From Tanypteryx hageni (lineage: Eukaryota > Arthropoda > Insecta > Odonata > Petaluridae), in NCBI GenBank assembly GCA_028673005.1, contig CM054116.1:133973681-134037680 (forward strand): 64,000 nucleotides of DNA, given 5' to 3'. Of the stretch, positions 35,217 to 45,749 are shown piece after piece; the first letter of the stretch is position 1; every line of letters starts with the position of its first letter. The notes under the pieces were generated by a model, which saw only the letters and a list, made by a program, of their open reading frames with translations, was not told the DNA's origin and searched no databases. A program made the position numbers and the translations under genes.

Positions 35217-35519
35217 TCTAAAGTAGTGTTCAAAAAAATTTTCAATGTGAACTATTCCGAGAAGATCGCATTAATGATTATTAATAGTATTGCAATACGA
35301 TAATGTAATAATAATAAAAGGCATGTATAAGGCAATATTATAAGAGCGATTAGAATTTAATAATAATAATAAAATTCATCAAAAGCCTACATGAACCTTG
35401 GTTTTCCAGACGTAATTCTTACGAAACTCATAGGGAAAACAGTTTTTAGAATAATCTTAAATGAATAAAGATAAAAAAGTCAGTATAAAAGTTCGTAATA
35501 ACCCATTTGTTCACTCGTC

Positions 35520-35975
35520 TATGCTCAAGCTGAGTTCGATAATAATCGTCTCCATGGCAACAAATCGATAAAATGCGATTTAAAACGCCAAAAACCTGTT
35601 TTAGTAGAAATTCAAGAAAGTACGATCAGTTATCAAATTTCTGCGATAAGAATTAGAATTTACATTCGTTTCGCCTTAAAACAGTGCAAACCTCGCTCCA
35701 ATATCATAATTTTAAGATATTTTAAAGTATTAAAGAAAACATCTCCGCACGATGGATATGAGACTTCCTATGTAAAACAAATAGGAAAAAACTTTCTTGG
35801 AATCGAACCCGGGACTTCAATCTTCGCCAAATAAAATATAGCTCGGAGGTGGGCCCTGGCAGCACGAGACTTATACAAAGTTTCATGAAAATCGGTCCAT
35901 TGATGCAAAAGTTGTTAGTCGGGGACACACACACACAGACAGGACCATTTCATGAGGCTATGTTTCCTTTGGAAA
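35520..35975 (+). repeat. Dispersed family with tRNA-like B box, copy 3
   Basis: The same ordered landmarks as 37497-38067: GTCTCCATGGCAAC, CGCACGATGGAT, TTGGAATCGAACCCGGGACT (reverse B box), AAAATCGGTCCATTG, a CACACACACAGACAG run, then GGCTATG and the hairpin GTTTCCTTTGGAAAC. Confidence 0.75.
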
Positions 35976-37496
35976 CCAGCCTAAAAAGTTAATTCTTGTT
36001 AATATTATCTCTCAAATAAATTTATAATCAATTTTATTTAAAAATATAACCGAAATGAGTTTATTTTAAGGTAAACATGTGTTAATTGTGGAATATAAAA
36101 TTATCAGCTCATTATCAAAAGAAGTGTTAATTAGCGAAAGGAAAGGGAGTACCATAAAAATCTCCTGAGCAATGAAAATAATGTTCAAGACATTTTAAGC
36201 ACGAGATATGAAATCATGTGTTCTGCGTAACGAGAAGAGACCGACCGTTAGAATTAAAAAAAGAACATCGCGTTACGTATCTCTTCCTATCCATCTCTCC
36301 TCGTGTTTCCTCCCCTCTTTCACACTCCTATCTCCACAACTTCCCTACGCCTCCAACCATCTCTCCCTCTCACTCACCTCCACAATATATCTCTCTCACC
36401 CTTTTCTCCATCGCATTTTTATGAGATAAATTCGTTGGCGTGTTATAGTCTCCGCTCCTCCACCGGAAGCCATTCAGTCGGAAAATTTTTAAGGGCCAAA
36501 GTTAAAACTCATCCGCACCAATATTTAATTCATGGAATAGGAAGAACGAACATCAAACCTTAACTTCCGGGGGAGCGCGTAAGCCTCCCCTGCACATTGC
36601 GGCGTGTGTGTGTGAATTAAGGTGTGCATGCTTATGGCCGGCCTTTTTCTGTTAATATAATTAGTAAAAATGAATCAAACACATGAATGTTTATTAAGGA
36701 TTACAAAGATGTAATATTTAAGGTAACCCCTTCAATATTTACAGCTGTCAGGAATGTAACCGGTGAAATTCATTATAGTATCCCAACCCCGTTTTCATGA
36801 CTTTCTCCCCTCTCGCCTGTTATTTTCAAAGTAATTTTACGTGAATTAAAGACATATTTTATATATAAATATATTTTTATTACATTTCACATCATTACGT
36901 AAAATGGAAAATTAGTTTTTAAATAAATAGAATAGTTCAGGGGTTGGGATTATTAATTCGTCATAATATATTTATGGCTTTGATCGAAATCAACGGTATT
37001 AGACTATAAATTCTCGTTGAAAGAATTAAATAAATGCTATTGCAATCCTATATATTAATTTTGTAGCGTATCTGGGTGCGGGCCTCACACCGGTATGGAC
37101 GTGGTAGATTCGTAATAGGTGATAATCTAAAACTTAGCAGGTACATAGAGTTATAAATGTGAAAGAATAAAAAAATCTGAAAACCTGAAATGTGAAATAG
37201 TTATGAAAGTGTTAATTTTTCAAAATAAAAATTATCCCATAAGAAATACGTCGTGTATTCATAAAATTAATTGTTTACAAATAGTTATAATTAACAATTA
37301 AAAATTCTGATGCCGTGGAAACGAGTCCGGCACTATTAAATGTTAGATATAATGCTACGAAGGAGAAAATGGGAAGGGGAAGAGTGGCGGAGAGATAGAC
37401 AAATAGAGAGAGAATAAAACAAGATGATTCAAACGAAACTTATGATGCCTACTTTCCTTTGTGGTGCCCCAATTACTTATATTGGCTTTTTGGCTT
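35976..37496. other. Intron sequence, nothing recognised
   Basis: AT-rich. A CT-rich patch at 36270-36420 gives open frames with no similarity. No other structure noted. Confidence 0.45.
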
Positions 37497-38067
37497 TAAT
37501 AGTTTCAAAATCACCGCGGATGAGTTGTTCTTTTTTTTCCCAAATTTCATAATTCAGCGTTATAAACTATTACAAATACATTCGAACGTAAAACTAAATT
37601 GATCACGCGTATTTTTGTGTCAAAAGCAACTCGTGTAAGTACACACCAGACAATCCGAGTCCAACAATAGTCGTTGCTATGGCAACACTCTCGTATCGAG
37701 TGATGCCGGTATTTACGCAACATTCGAATAAATACGTTCGATAAGCAAAATTCTACAATAAAAATTGGAATTCTTATTCTTTTTCTCAGAGAATGGTACA
37801 AACCCCGCTCCGATATTGCAATTTTTAGATATTTTAATGTGCAAGAGAAAATTACCCTGCACGATGGATTTCATATTTCCCATGTAAATTAAATGGTAAG
37901 GATAGTGCCTGGAATCGAACCCGCAACAAAAACTATCCTCGAGAGCTCGGCCCCAGTAGCAAGAGATCTCCAATATGTCTCATTAAAATCGGTCCATTGG
38001 TTCAAAAGTTAATAGGGGGAGCAGACAGACAGACCGACACATACACAACGACAAAACTATAAGCCTA
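37497..38067 (+). repeat. Dispersed family with tRNA-like B box, copy 4
   Basis: Landmarks in order: AAAATCACCGCGGATG, TACATTCGAACG, GTTGCTATGGCAACAC, GCACGATGGATTT, CTGGAATCGAACCC, AACTATCCTCGAGAGCTCGG, AAAATCGGTCCATTGGTT, GACAGACAGACCGACAC, CAAAACTATAAGCCTA. The reverse-strand GGGTTCGATTCC is a perfect Pol III B box, and GGCCGAGCTCTCGAGG lies about 30 nt before it, where an A box would be. The copy at 54959-55510 is its reverse complement over most of this length. Confidence 0.8.
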
Positions 38068-38174
38068 TTTCCAATCTGGAAGGTTCTGGTACGTTTCATC
38101 GCCGAGCCTTTTCAGCGCCAGGTCAATTTATCGCAGGGACGATTCAGCATCGGCCGTTTCATCGTCAGTAGATA

Positions 38175-41100
38175 CAACAACAACACACCTTGACGCTTTC
38201 CCTTGCGGGGTAAGCCATGCCATTGGTCTGCCAATTACCAACCCATCACCACATGCTTCCTCCACAAACTTCTATCCTTGCACACTTCTTTTGCTTCACT
38301 TACACTCATACACTGAGTCACACATTTCCTCTTATTCCTCATACTTTTCACATCCCTTTTTCTCAGAGTCTCACTAACCACATCCAACCAAGTCTTGCGC
38401 GGTATGCCTCTCACTCTCTCGCCATTCACTCTTCCTTCATATATCTGCTTGGTGATTCTACTCTCCTCCATTCTTTCTACATGCCCGAACCACCTCATCA
38501 GACCTCTTTCATACAAATCTGCCACACTAGCTTTCATACCACATTCGTTCATCACCCAATTATTCCTTACTTTGTCCCTACTAGATTTTCCACAAACTCT
38601 TCTCATGTATCCCATCCCAACTGCATTCAAACTACTTTTATGCTTCTCCTGACACACCCATGTTTCACTGCCATACAGAAAGGTAGGTATTAAAACACTC
38701 TTGTATACAGACATTTTCGCTTCTTTTGACAACCATTCATTCTTTGCAATCGACCACACATTCCCTGCCACCTATCTACCAGCATTCACTCTCCTTTTGA
38801 TTTCCCCATCTACTCTTATCATTTTTACTAAACATTCTACCAAGGTATACAAATTCATCCACTACCTCAATCGTTCCACCATTTATGCTAAATTGACAGT
38901 CGTTCACCTCATTCTCCCGATTGAACACAACTACCTTGGTTTTGGCCACATTTATCCTTAAGTCCATTCTCCCTGTCGTATCATGCAGGCTATCTAACAT
39001 TCTCTGCAATTCTCCTGGGTTCTCTGCCATCAGCATCATCAGCATACAAAAGTACACGAACATTCTCTCCACCAACCTTAACACCCACCATATCCATACA
39101 TGCCTGTCTCACACATTTACCCATGAACACATTAAATAACCAAGGGGGCATGACACATCCTTGTCGTACACCTTGCTCAACTCTAAACCAATCACTTATC
39201 ATGCCATTCACCCTTACACATGCCCTACTTCCAGTATACACTACCTTTATAGCATTCAGCAACCAACCATTCACTCCATACTCGCTCAAAACATTCCACA
39301 ATTCCTTACGATTCACTCTGTCATATGCTTTCTCTAGATCAACAAATGCACAGTACACTTTCTTTCTTACATCCATGCACTTCTCAACCACTTGCTGTAG
39401 GGCAAATATTTGGTCGGTGCAACCCCTTCCAGGCATGATGCCACATTGCACTCCCCACATTTTATCCATAGTTACCTTTTGTACTCTTTCAATCAAAACT
39501 TTCCCATACACCTTTCCAGGTATACTCAGCAAACTAATAGTTCTATAATTCTTACATTCAGTCTTATCTCCCTTACCCTTGTAGAACGGTACAATTACAC
39601 CATCCTTCCATTCAGCAGGCACTCTCGAACTCCTTGCACACAGATTGCACAGATCCCACATCCAGCACATAAGCAAATCACCTCCATACTTCAACATCTC
39701 TCCCGTTATGCCATCCACACCTGCAGCTTTTCCATTTTTCAACATATTCACTGTTTTAACTACCTCGTTCTTACTAATCCCCTCATATTCATTAATATTC
39801 ACTCCAACAGATTCACTCGGATTTTTAGACCCATTCACAACATTTCCATACAACTCTTCAAAATACTTTTTCCAACACTCCCTTACATCACTCTCACTCC
39901 ACACCATATCACCATTCTTTCCTTGAATTCCGCTCACACCCTTACTCACTCCTTGCCTTGCTCTCTTCACCCATTTCCAGAACAACTTCTTATTCCCCTC
40001 AAAATCATTTTGCATTTTCTCAGCTTCATTCATCCGCAATTATTCTTTACTCTCTTTCACAATATTTTTTGTAGCTCTCCTTTTCTCTTTATACATTTTA
40101 TACAGTGCCCTTCGCTCATTTTCATTCTTAGCAGTAATCATTCTCACATATGCCTCCTTTTTCTCATTCACAGCCACTTTAACTCTCTCATTCCACCATG
40201 CATCACCTCTCACTCTTCCAACAACTGCAGTCCCACACACCTTAGTAGCACACTGCAAGATAATACCTTTCATTCTGTTCCAAGCCTTCTCCACATTCTC
40301 TTCTCTTATTTTCTCCTTCCATTCACTCTCTTGGGCCATCAGCCTTTCTTTTAGCACACTTTCATATTCCCACCTATTCATTTGCTCTTGCAATCTTTCC
40401 ACTTTTACTCTAGTTACCATCTCCCCTTTCCTCTTTCTCACAATCCATTTTCTCCCAAGATCTACTCTAGAGATCACTAAATAGTGGTCTGATCCACATT
40501 CCGCACCTCTCACAACTCTCGTATCCTTCACAAGCTCCCTCAACCGTTCATCATACACAACAAAATCTATCACACTGTTCGCTTCCCCTCTTGTCCATGT
40601 ATACAAGTGGATTGACTTGTGCTTGAACCATGTGTTCGAGACAAACAATCCCATTTCCATACATACATTCACCAAGCTTTCACCATTATCATTTACTCTT
40701 GGGTCAACAAATGGTCCAAGGACCCTTTCCGTGCCTTCTCGTTTTACTCCCACCCATCCATTCATATCTCCGAGCATAATTACTCTTTCTCCTGGTTCAC
40801 ACTCATTCAAAATATCTCTCAATTCTTCCCAAAATTTATTCTTATCAAATTCATTCTCACCGTCAACCGGAGCATAACATGTAACAAGCATAATCCTGCG
40901 CACGCCCACTTTCATCCGCACCCACAACAGCCTTGGTGACACTAATTCATGCTTTCTCACATGCATCTTAGCCCTTTCATTCAGTATCAATCCCACACCT
41001 TGACTACCGTGCGCGCATTCATCTACTCCAGAACAAAAGGCCAAACTACCGTTATTCATTTCTATCACATCCCTCCCTTTACGCTTAGTTTCACTCACAC

Positions 41101-41562
41101 ACAAAACATCTATCCTCCTTTTATCCATTTCATTCATCAATTCACTCTCTTTCTCGTACACACCTCTTACATTCCATGTTGCAATCTTCCATACCGGGTC
41201 ATCATCAGATGGGCCAACCTGCTTCGACCTATGCCGCCCATCATGGTTTCGGTCGTCCGAGGCATTCTTATAGCACATTGTAGTAACGTTTAAAATAGGG
41301 TAAGCAAGGTTACCAGCCTATACTGTACCCGTGCCACATTCAGCATTTCCTACTAACAGTAAGGGCACAATACCGGTCACTTTTGGCACAATTTAGCCGT
41401 CATGCTACAAGCGTAACCAACACCCAGTATTACCCCAGGTATGCTTACGCTATTCTACACAAGCTAGGATCTCTACTCTAGAGACTACCTTGTGAGCCAA
41501 CATTCCGTTTGCCCGTGTCCTACCAACTAGGAGGTACGTGCAGTTTACTGACACACTTTGGA
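38175..41562 (-). mobile_element. Full-length non-LTR retrotransposon with 12-bp target duplication
   Basis: CGTCAGTAGATA is present at 38163-38174 and 41563-41574. On the minus strand the element has a roughly 285-nt 5' UTR, one broken endonuclease-RT ORF (41278 to 38235) and a short 3' UTR ending GTGTGTTGTTGTTG. The single ORF and simple-repeat tail suit the RTE or a related clade. Length 3388 bp. Confidence 0.9.
38235..41278 (-). pseudogene. LINE endonuclease-reverse transcriptase ORF with two stops and two frameshifts
   Basis: The endonuclease segment (41278-40043) has KIATWNVRGVYEK, VLCVSETKRKG (catalytic Glu), VIMLGDMNGWVG, SVIDFVVYDERL and GSDHYLVIS. A TAA at 40040-40042 then falls in frame; translation continues with the RT: GKAAGVDGITGEML, YRTISLLSIPGKVYGKVL, GIMPGRGCTDQIFAL, CAFVDLEKAYDRVNR (RT3), GVRQGCVMPPWLFNVF (RT4), VLLYADDA (RT5). 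A small deletion right after YADD, near 39030, shifts the frame (the next segment, 39084-38776, reads LMAENPGELQRML). A second shift and a TAG occur near 38775-38800. The C-terminal segment 38771-38235 has LYGSETWVCQEKHK and RWFGHVERMEESR. All catalytic motifs are visible, but the copy is dead. Confidence 0.9.
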
Positions 41563-41924
41563 CGTCAGTAGATAAATTATTAATATATTTCTTCATAGAT
41601 ACGTTTGAATTTATACGTAACGTACCGTGCTATCTTTAATTAAAAATAAATGCTCTTTTATTGTTTTATGTGAAATTATTTAAATAATGTGTTAATCTAT
41701 ATTTTCTCATTTTTACAGATAAAAAATTATTGGTTTGAATTATATATTTAACTCGAAAAATACTTAACGGGGAAATATTCTGATATTTTTTCAATAAAAT
41801 AACACAGTTAAAGTCATGTTTTTTGCGATTACTGTAAATAAGTGAAATATACTCCTATTAATTGTTTATTATATATAACTTTTGTAAAAATGGGATGATT
41901 ACAATAATTTATTTTTAACGTATA

Positions 41925-42687
41925 CCGTTCTGTCCCGAATATAAAGCGACCTCGAATATAACGCGACCCTAACATTTTTGGAAAGTTTTCAAGAAAAAAC
42001 TAAACCTCGAATATAACGCAACCCCAAACAACCTTCAGCCAATCTAACGCAAGTTCCTCGTTTATCCATCCATTCTGCACTCGAAAGATTACACCTGACG
42101 GTAACTTTACCTTTGGCATCCTTTTACGATTTAAAATTACGTAGGAAGTCAGTTTTTGCCCGCCGACCGTGACTGCTAGTATAACAGTTATTCTTGATTT
42201 CTCATATCCAGTGGATTTTAACAGCACCGACTTAGCTCAGACTATTTTTAAATTCATGCGATAACTTCGACAGATTCCTCTGTTAACCTGGGATTTGGAA
42301 GAAGCTTTTTACTTAAAATGATCAACACCCTTTTTGTCACCCATTGATAAAATAAATAATGGGCAAAAAACTCGCTAAGTTAGTTACAAAGAATACGCCG
42401 ACGCACTTAGAGCTTCATTGCAATGACTATCGAGGGGTTCAGTCACCAATTGAACTCGATCTATTCTCGCCTCGAATGCTTTTCAAGTACAATGTAACGT
42501 ACATCTAATGTGTCTACAATGTAACAAGTATCTTGTAACTCGTAGACAGACGTGCGGAATGAAAGGTGATTTTTCGAAACACGATTTTACGATCTTTTAA
42601 AATCACTAGTACTCAAATATAACGCGAGAGCTACTTTTAAAATTTCATTTTTGGGGAAAAAATCTCTTTATATTCAGGACAATATGG
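41925..42687 (-). mobile_element. Tigger/pogo-type DNA transposon, internally deleted
   Basis: The ends CCGTTCTGTCCCGAATATAA and (reverse-complemented right end) CCATATTGTCCTGAATATAA pair at about 16 of 20 positions and are flanked by TA on both sides (41923-41924, 42688-42689). The subterminal CGAATATAACGCGACC repeats are typical of pogo/Tigger elements. It carries one transposase fragment on the minus strand. Confidence 0.88.
42000..42227 (-). pseudogene. Tigger/pogo transposase fragment (DDE domain)
   Basis: The frame reads TGYEKSRITVILAVTVGGQK, PKVKLPSGVIFRVQ and NGWINEELALDWLKVVW. These match the DDE_1 catalytic domain of pogo/Tigger transposases (TGxEKxRxTV...LAxxADGxK; WmdeelmldWl) between the first and second catalytic residues. 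The N-terminal HTH/CENP-B-like domain and the remaining catalytic residues are missing. Confidence 0.85.
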
Positions 42688-43262
42688 TAATTTTCACTGT
42701 TCCCCCTCGGGGGAGCGGGACAGTGAACGTGGGAAGAAACCAAAACGCTTTAACTAACTTACCCAGCCTGGGGTGTGGGAGTGGGAGAGTTGGGGTAAGT
42801 TGTAGCCCGAGCAGTCACGTATAAATGTAGCTATCTATTAAGAAATAGAATAATAATTTATCTACTTATGATGAAACAGTCTGCGCTGAAACGGCCGACG
42901 CTGTATCGTTTTTGCGATGAACTGGCGGTGATGAAACGGCGGCGCTGAACCGTCCCATTCCGTTCTGGAATGTAGACTACAAATTGCATTTTATGCCATG
43001 AAATGAAGAAAGAAGAAATATGGAAAGCAATTTAATTGCAATTTTATTTAATGATTCTTTTATTTAAATATCAAAATAAAATAAGATTCCATTAATTTTA
43101 TCTCTTAAATAATTAATATTAAATAATTTTTGTTTGTTAAGCTAGCAACAACGCCTTTGTTGATTCACACCGAGCAAGAAGATAGAAGATAAAATTTTAA
43201 TGTTGTGACTAGGTTGTCCGTTGCAGCTTCGCTTGCAAAGAAATCAATAAAAATTAGTTATA

Positions 43263-43860
43263 CAGGCTGTGGGAAAAATTGCGCACACTAACAATGGGGA
43301 CGGTAGAAAACCCAATAACTAAGCAAAATGTATAAGGATCAAATTCTCTAAAATGAATAGATACCGAGATATGGTAGGACGTTTCCGGTCTCTTTCATTC
43401 GCTGCTCCAGCCGGAAAAACACATTTTTGTCTGGATACCGTTCTGCATAAGCTCTGGCTGCAGCGTAGGCCCGGTTACCAAACGCAACAAGGATCAAATA
43501 CATATCATAGTATTCGTGTAACGTGTAGTCCATATCATTTCCCCTTCCGTGTTGACAGCATACTGCTATGGAATGACTGCACACTATGACAGTAGGCCTG
43601 CATACTGCACACTGAGTGTTGATTACTGTCGTCCGTGGCATTTCAGTGAGCTATTTTTGTCTTTTCTGTGCCATACGTGACGTCCTGTGATCCTTGGTCC
43701 CCTCACAGCACAGCATTCTTGCCCCAATTGACAGTTCCTTCTTACGATGATATCTCGGTACCTATTCATTCTAGAGAATGTGTTCCTAATACATTTTTCT
43801 TAGTTTACAGGTTTTCCAACCGTCCCCATTGTTAGATAGCGCTATTTTTCCTACACCCTG
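43263..43860 (-). mobile_element. 598-bp Tc1/mariner-like element with about 110-bp inverted ends
   Basis: The left end CAGGCTGTGGGAAAAATTGC and right end (reverse-complemented) CAGGGTGTAGGAAAAATAGC continue to match through ACAATGGGGACGGT, AAAATGTAT, AATTCTCTA/CATTCTCTA, AATGAATAG and TACCGAGATAT. TA (or TATA) flanks both sides. It holds the N-terminal part of a transposase on the minus strand and no catalytic domain, so it is non-autonomous. Confidence 0.88.
43375..43533 (-). pseudogene. DUF4817-type helix-turn-helix transposase N-terminus
   Basis: The residues MDYTLHEYYDMYLIL, GNRAYAAARAYAERYP and FFRLEQRMKETGNV match the DUF4817 helix-turn-helix found at the N-terminus of insect Tc1/mariner-related transposases. 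The usual RRHP between ERYP and the third helix is missing, so a short internal deletion is likely. The DDE domain is absent. Confidence 0.8.
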
Positions 43861-45255
43861 TATACAGGAGAACTTCTATTATCTGCCACCCTTTTATCCG
43901 TACTTTCTGTTAACCGTCACCCCGCTAGATTTTTTTGTTTCAAAGTTTGAACATACATTCATAGGACTAAGAACTGCATTCGTCCATGTAAAATTTCTGT
44001 TATGTTTACTTGTATATGGCATTATTTCAGCCGTTCCTAGAAAAAATTCATGTTCACTTCTTGCTAATGATTCTCGGAGTCAACACCACACGTTTTCACA
44101 CACACAAACAATTCTCGGAATTAACATCCCCTACTGTTTCCGTTTGTCACTTAAAATTTTCTGACAGTTTTCAAAGATCAACCTGTGTGATAAATTCCTA
44201 CATAAAATGGGGGCAAAACGGAGACGCGTATGTTTTTGGACTTAATAAAAATGTTTTAAATCTTCCGATGTTTAAGGAAAGGCGAAATTTACGGTGTTGC
44301 AAGAACTACCATTAACGATTTGTAGCAGGATGGTGACAAAATTGAGGACTCGATAAGCAAAATGCAAGTGAACTATAGAATCGTAACTCGAAGGATAACG
44401 ATGAAATGTGCCACTCACAACCAACTTGATATCGCAATGTTTTGGTGTTTCGCTCAACAATGGAGTAAAGGAATTCCTCTAACAGGGCCAATTATAACAG
44501 AAGGTCCTTGATATGAATGCAAAACTGAACGGTGATCCAACCAAACCAATATTCTATCTCTCTCTCTCTCTCTATTATCTGTCTATTTCTCAAATTCATC
44601 ATCCTCTTGGTCCCAAACCCCGACGTAAAATCGAGGTTCTACTGTATGTGTTAAATATTTTTATTATTTATAACTTGTATGTATTTTAAAAGAATAATCA
44701 GTTCTGTTATTTCACGTTTTATTTATTTCACTTTTCATGCGGCTGCGTATGAATGGGGGGAGGGAGAGGGGGGAGAGAGAGGAGGGAGGGAGAAGAGGGG
44801 CGGAGATATAACGGGCTATGAGGGGTCGGTGGCGGCGAAAATGATGGGAAGCCAACTTCGAGAAAGGGACCGGACCGAGGTAGTACCGGGAAGCCGTAAG
44901 CTGTGTTCAAAATTTCAAATGGTTTCAATGTAATTCGTGCATTTACCCGCTTTGAGACGGCCCGAAAGAGGGGTGGAGATAGACTTAGAGATAGAGCAGC
45001 GGTTCTCAACTTGGGATCCTCGGACTAAAAAGGGCCCGCAGGGATGAGAAAAGGACCACTGAGATAAAAGACAGCTTTCGCTTTTCAGGTAGAGAATGAC
45101 ACTCCGAGTTCAACACTCGTTAAGGAATTAATTATATAGATTTAACAGTTGAAATAACTACTTATATTAGTCGATCTCCTTACACCCGAAAGTTCAGAGG
45201 TTTAATTTATGATTATTTTGAATGATTTGTTTATTTAATTTAATGCAGTAATTTT
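43861..45255. other. Intron sequence with simple repeats
   Basis: A (TC)n run at about 44555-44572 and a purine-rich GGGAGAG run at 44756-44800. GCAGCGGTTCTCAACTTGG at about 44997 resembles a hAT element end, but its partner was not found. No gene recognised. Confidence 0.45.
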
Positions 45256-45522
45256 TTGGCAGAGAGACGCCATTTTCCTGTGCGGATTAGGTTTGCAATC
45301 ACGATCAAAAAGGCTCAGGGTCAAACCCTTAGCCATGTTGATGTGAATAAGAAATGTCCTGTTTTTACACATGGCCAACTTTATGTTGCAGCTTTCTGTG
45401 CCAACCACCAAAGTCGAATTCGCTTTGCTGCTGGCATAGCTCCAAACAGTAAAATAGGAAATGTTTTCTTCGGGAAATATTGCTTTAATTTAAAGTTTTG
45501 CTTCAATTTATATATTTTCTAA
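45256..45522 (+). pseudogene. Helitron (Pif1-like) helicase C-terminal fragment
   Basis: FPVRIRFAITIKKAQGQTLS (helicase motif V: the Gln-Gly-Gln-Thr-Leu block) and CPVFTHGQLYVA (motif VI start) match the Pif1-like helicase domain of Helitron RepHel proteins, which unwinds DNA during rolling-circle transposition. The expected SRV after QLYVA is replaced by FCANHQSRIRFA, which looks out of register. No Rep or other helicase motifs lie upstream. Confidence 0.8.
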
Positions 45523-45679
45523 TATCAATAAATGGTATGTCACATAAATAATACCAGCTGCTTAGTGCAGCGTTGCTTTTATTTTAATGTTTTTACGACA
45601 TTAATGTAATGAAATGGAAATCAAGGATGTGCATGGATATAATTATTAAAAATGCATGTCAAAATAGGGTCTAGGAAAA

Positions 45680-45749
45680 TTCACCGCCAGCAATTCATCG
45701 CCAGCAATTCATCGCCATCATTTCATCGCCAGCAATTCAACGCCGCGGA
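45680..45749. repeat. 14-bp tandem array, five units (TTCATCGCCAGCAA)
   Basis: Units start at 45680, 45694, 45708, 45722 and 45736, exactly 14 bp apart, with 1-4 changes each. The TTCATCGCC core is the same as in the inverted ends of the 38.1-43.0 kb element. Confidence 0.9.

Larger units (their letters stand above)
34946..35228 (-). mobile_element. Retroposed tRNA-like element with inverted self-duplication and 14-bp target duplication
   Basis: CATCTAAAGTAGTG occurs at 34946-34959 and again at 35215-35228, as expected of target-primed insertion. Between them, on the minus strand, lie a tRNA-like sequence (35119 to 35049), a 30-nt segment with TTTTTT, and a 61-nt unique segment to 34960. On the 5' side, the first 96 nt are repeated in inverted orientation, so 35019-35216 is a palindrome with a 6-nt spacer. 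The unique 61-nt segment is present only on one side, which fixes the original orientation as minus. Confidence 0.8.
38061..42980. mobile_element. Old element with TTTCATCG-rich inverted ends, carrying two nested insertions
   Basis: The left arm (AGCCTATTTCCAATCTGGAA, then GTTTCATCGCCGAGCC, TTTTCAGCGCC, GATTCAGCATCGGCCG, TTTCATCGTCAGTAGATA) matches the reverse complement of 42855-42980 (AGTCTACATTCCAGAACGG, GGTTCAGCGCCGCCG, TTTCATCACCGCC, TACAGCGTCGGCCG, TTTCATCATAAGTAGATA). Each arm also has a terminal hairpin TTCCA...TGGAA. A LINE (38175-41562) and a Tigger element (41925-42687) interrupt it; without them it would be under 0.8 kb. I do not recognise the superfamily, and the outer edges are uncertain because the left one abuts another repeat. 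Confidence 0.6.

Noticed and set aside
39123..40354. Plus-strand frames of 141 and 314 codons
   Set aside because: Antisense shadows of the minus-strand LINE ORF.
44997..45080. hAT-like end GCAGCGGTTCTCAACTTGG
   Set aside because: Partner end in the right distance and orientation not found; the similar motif at 63553 is too far away to be the same element.
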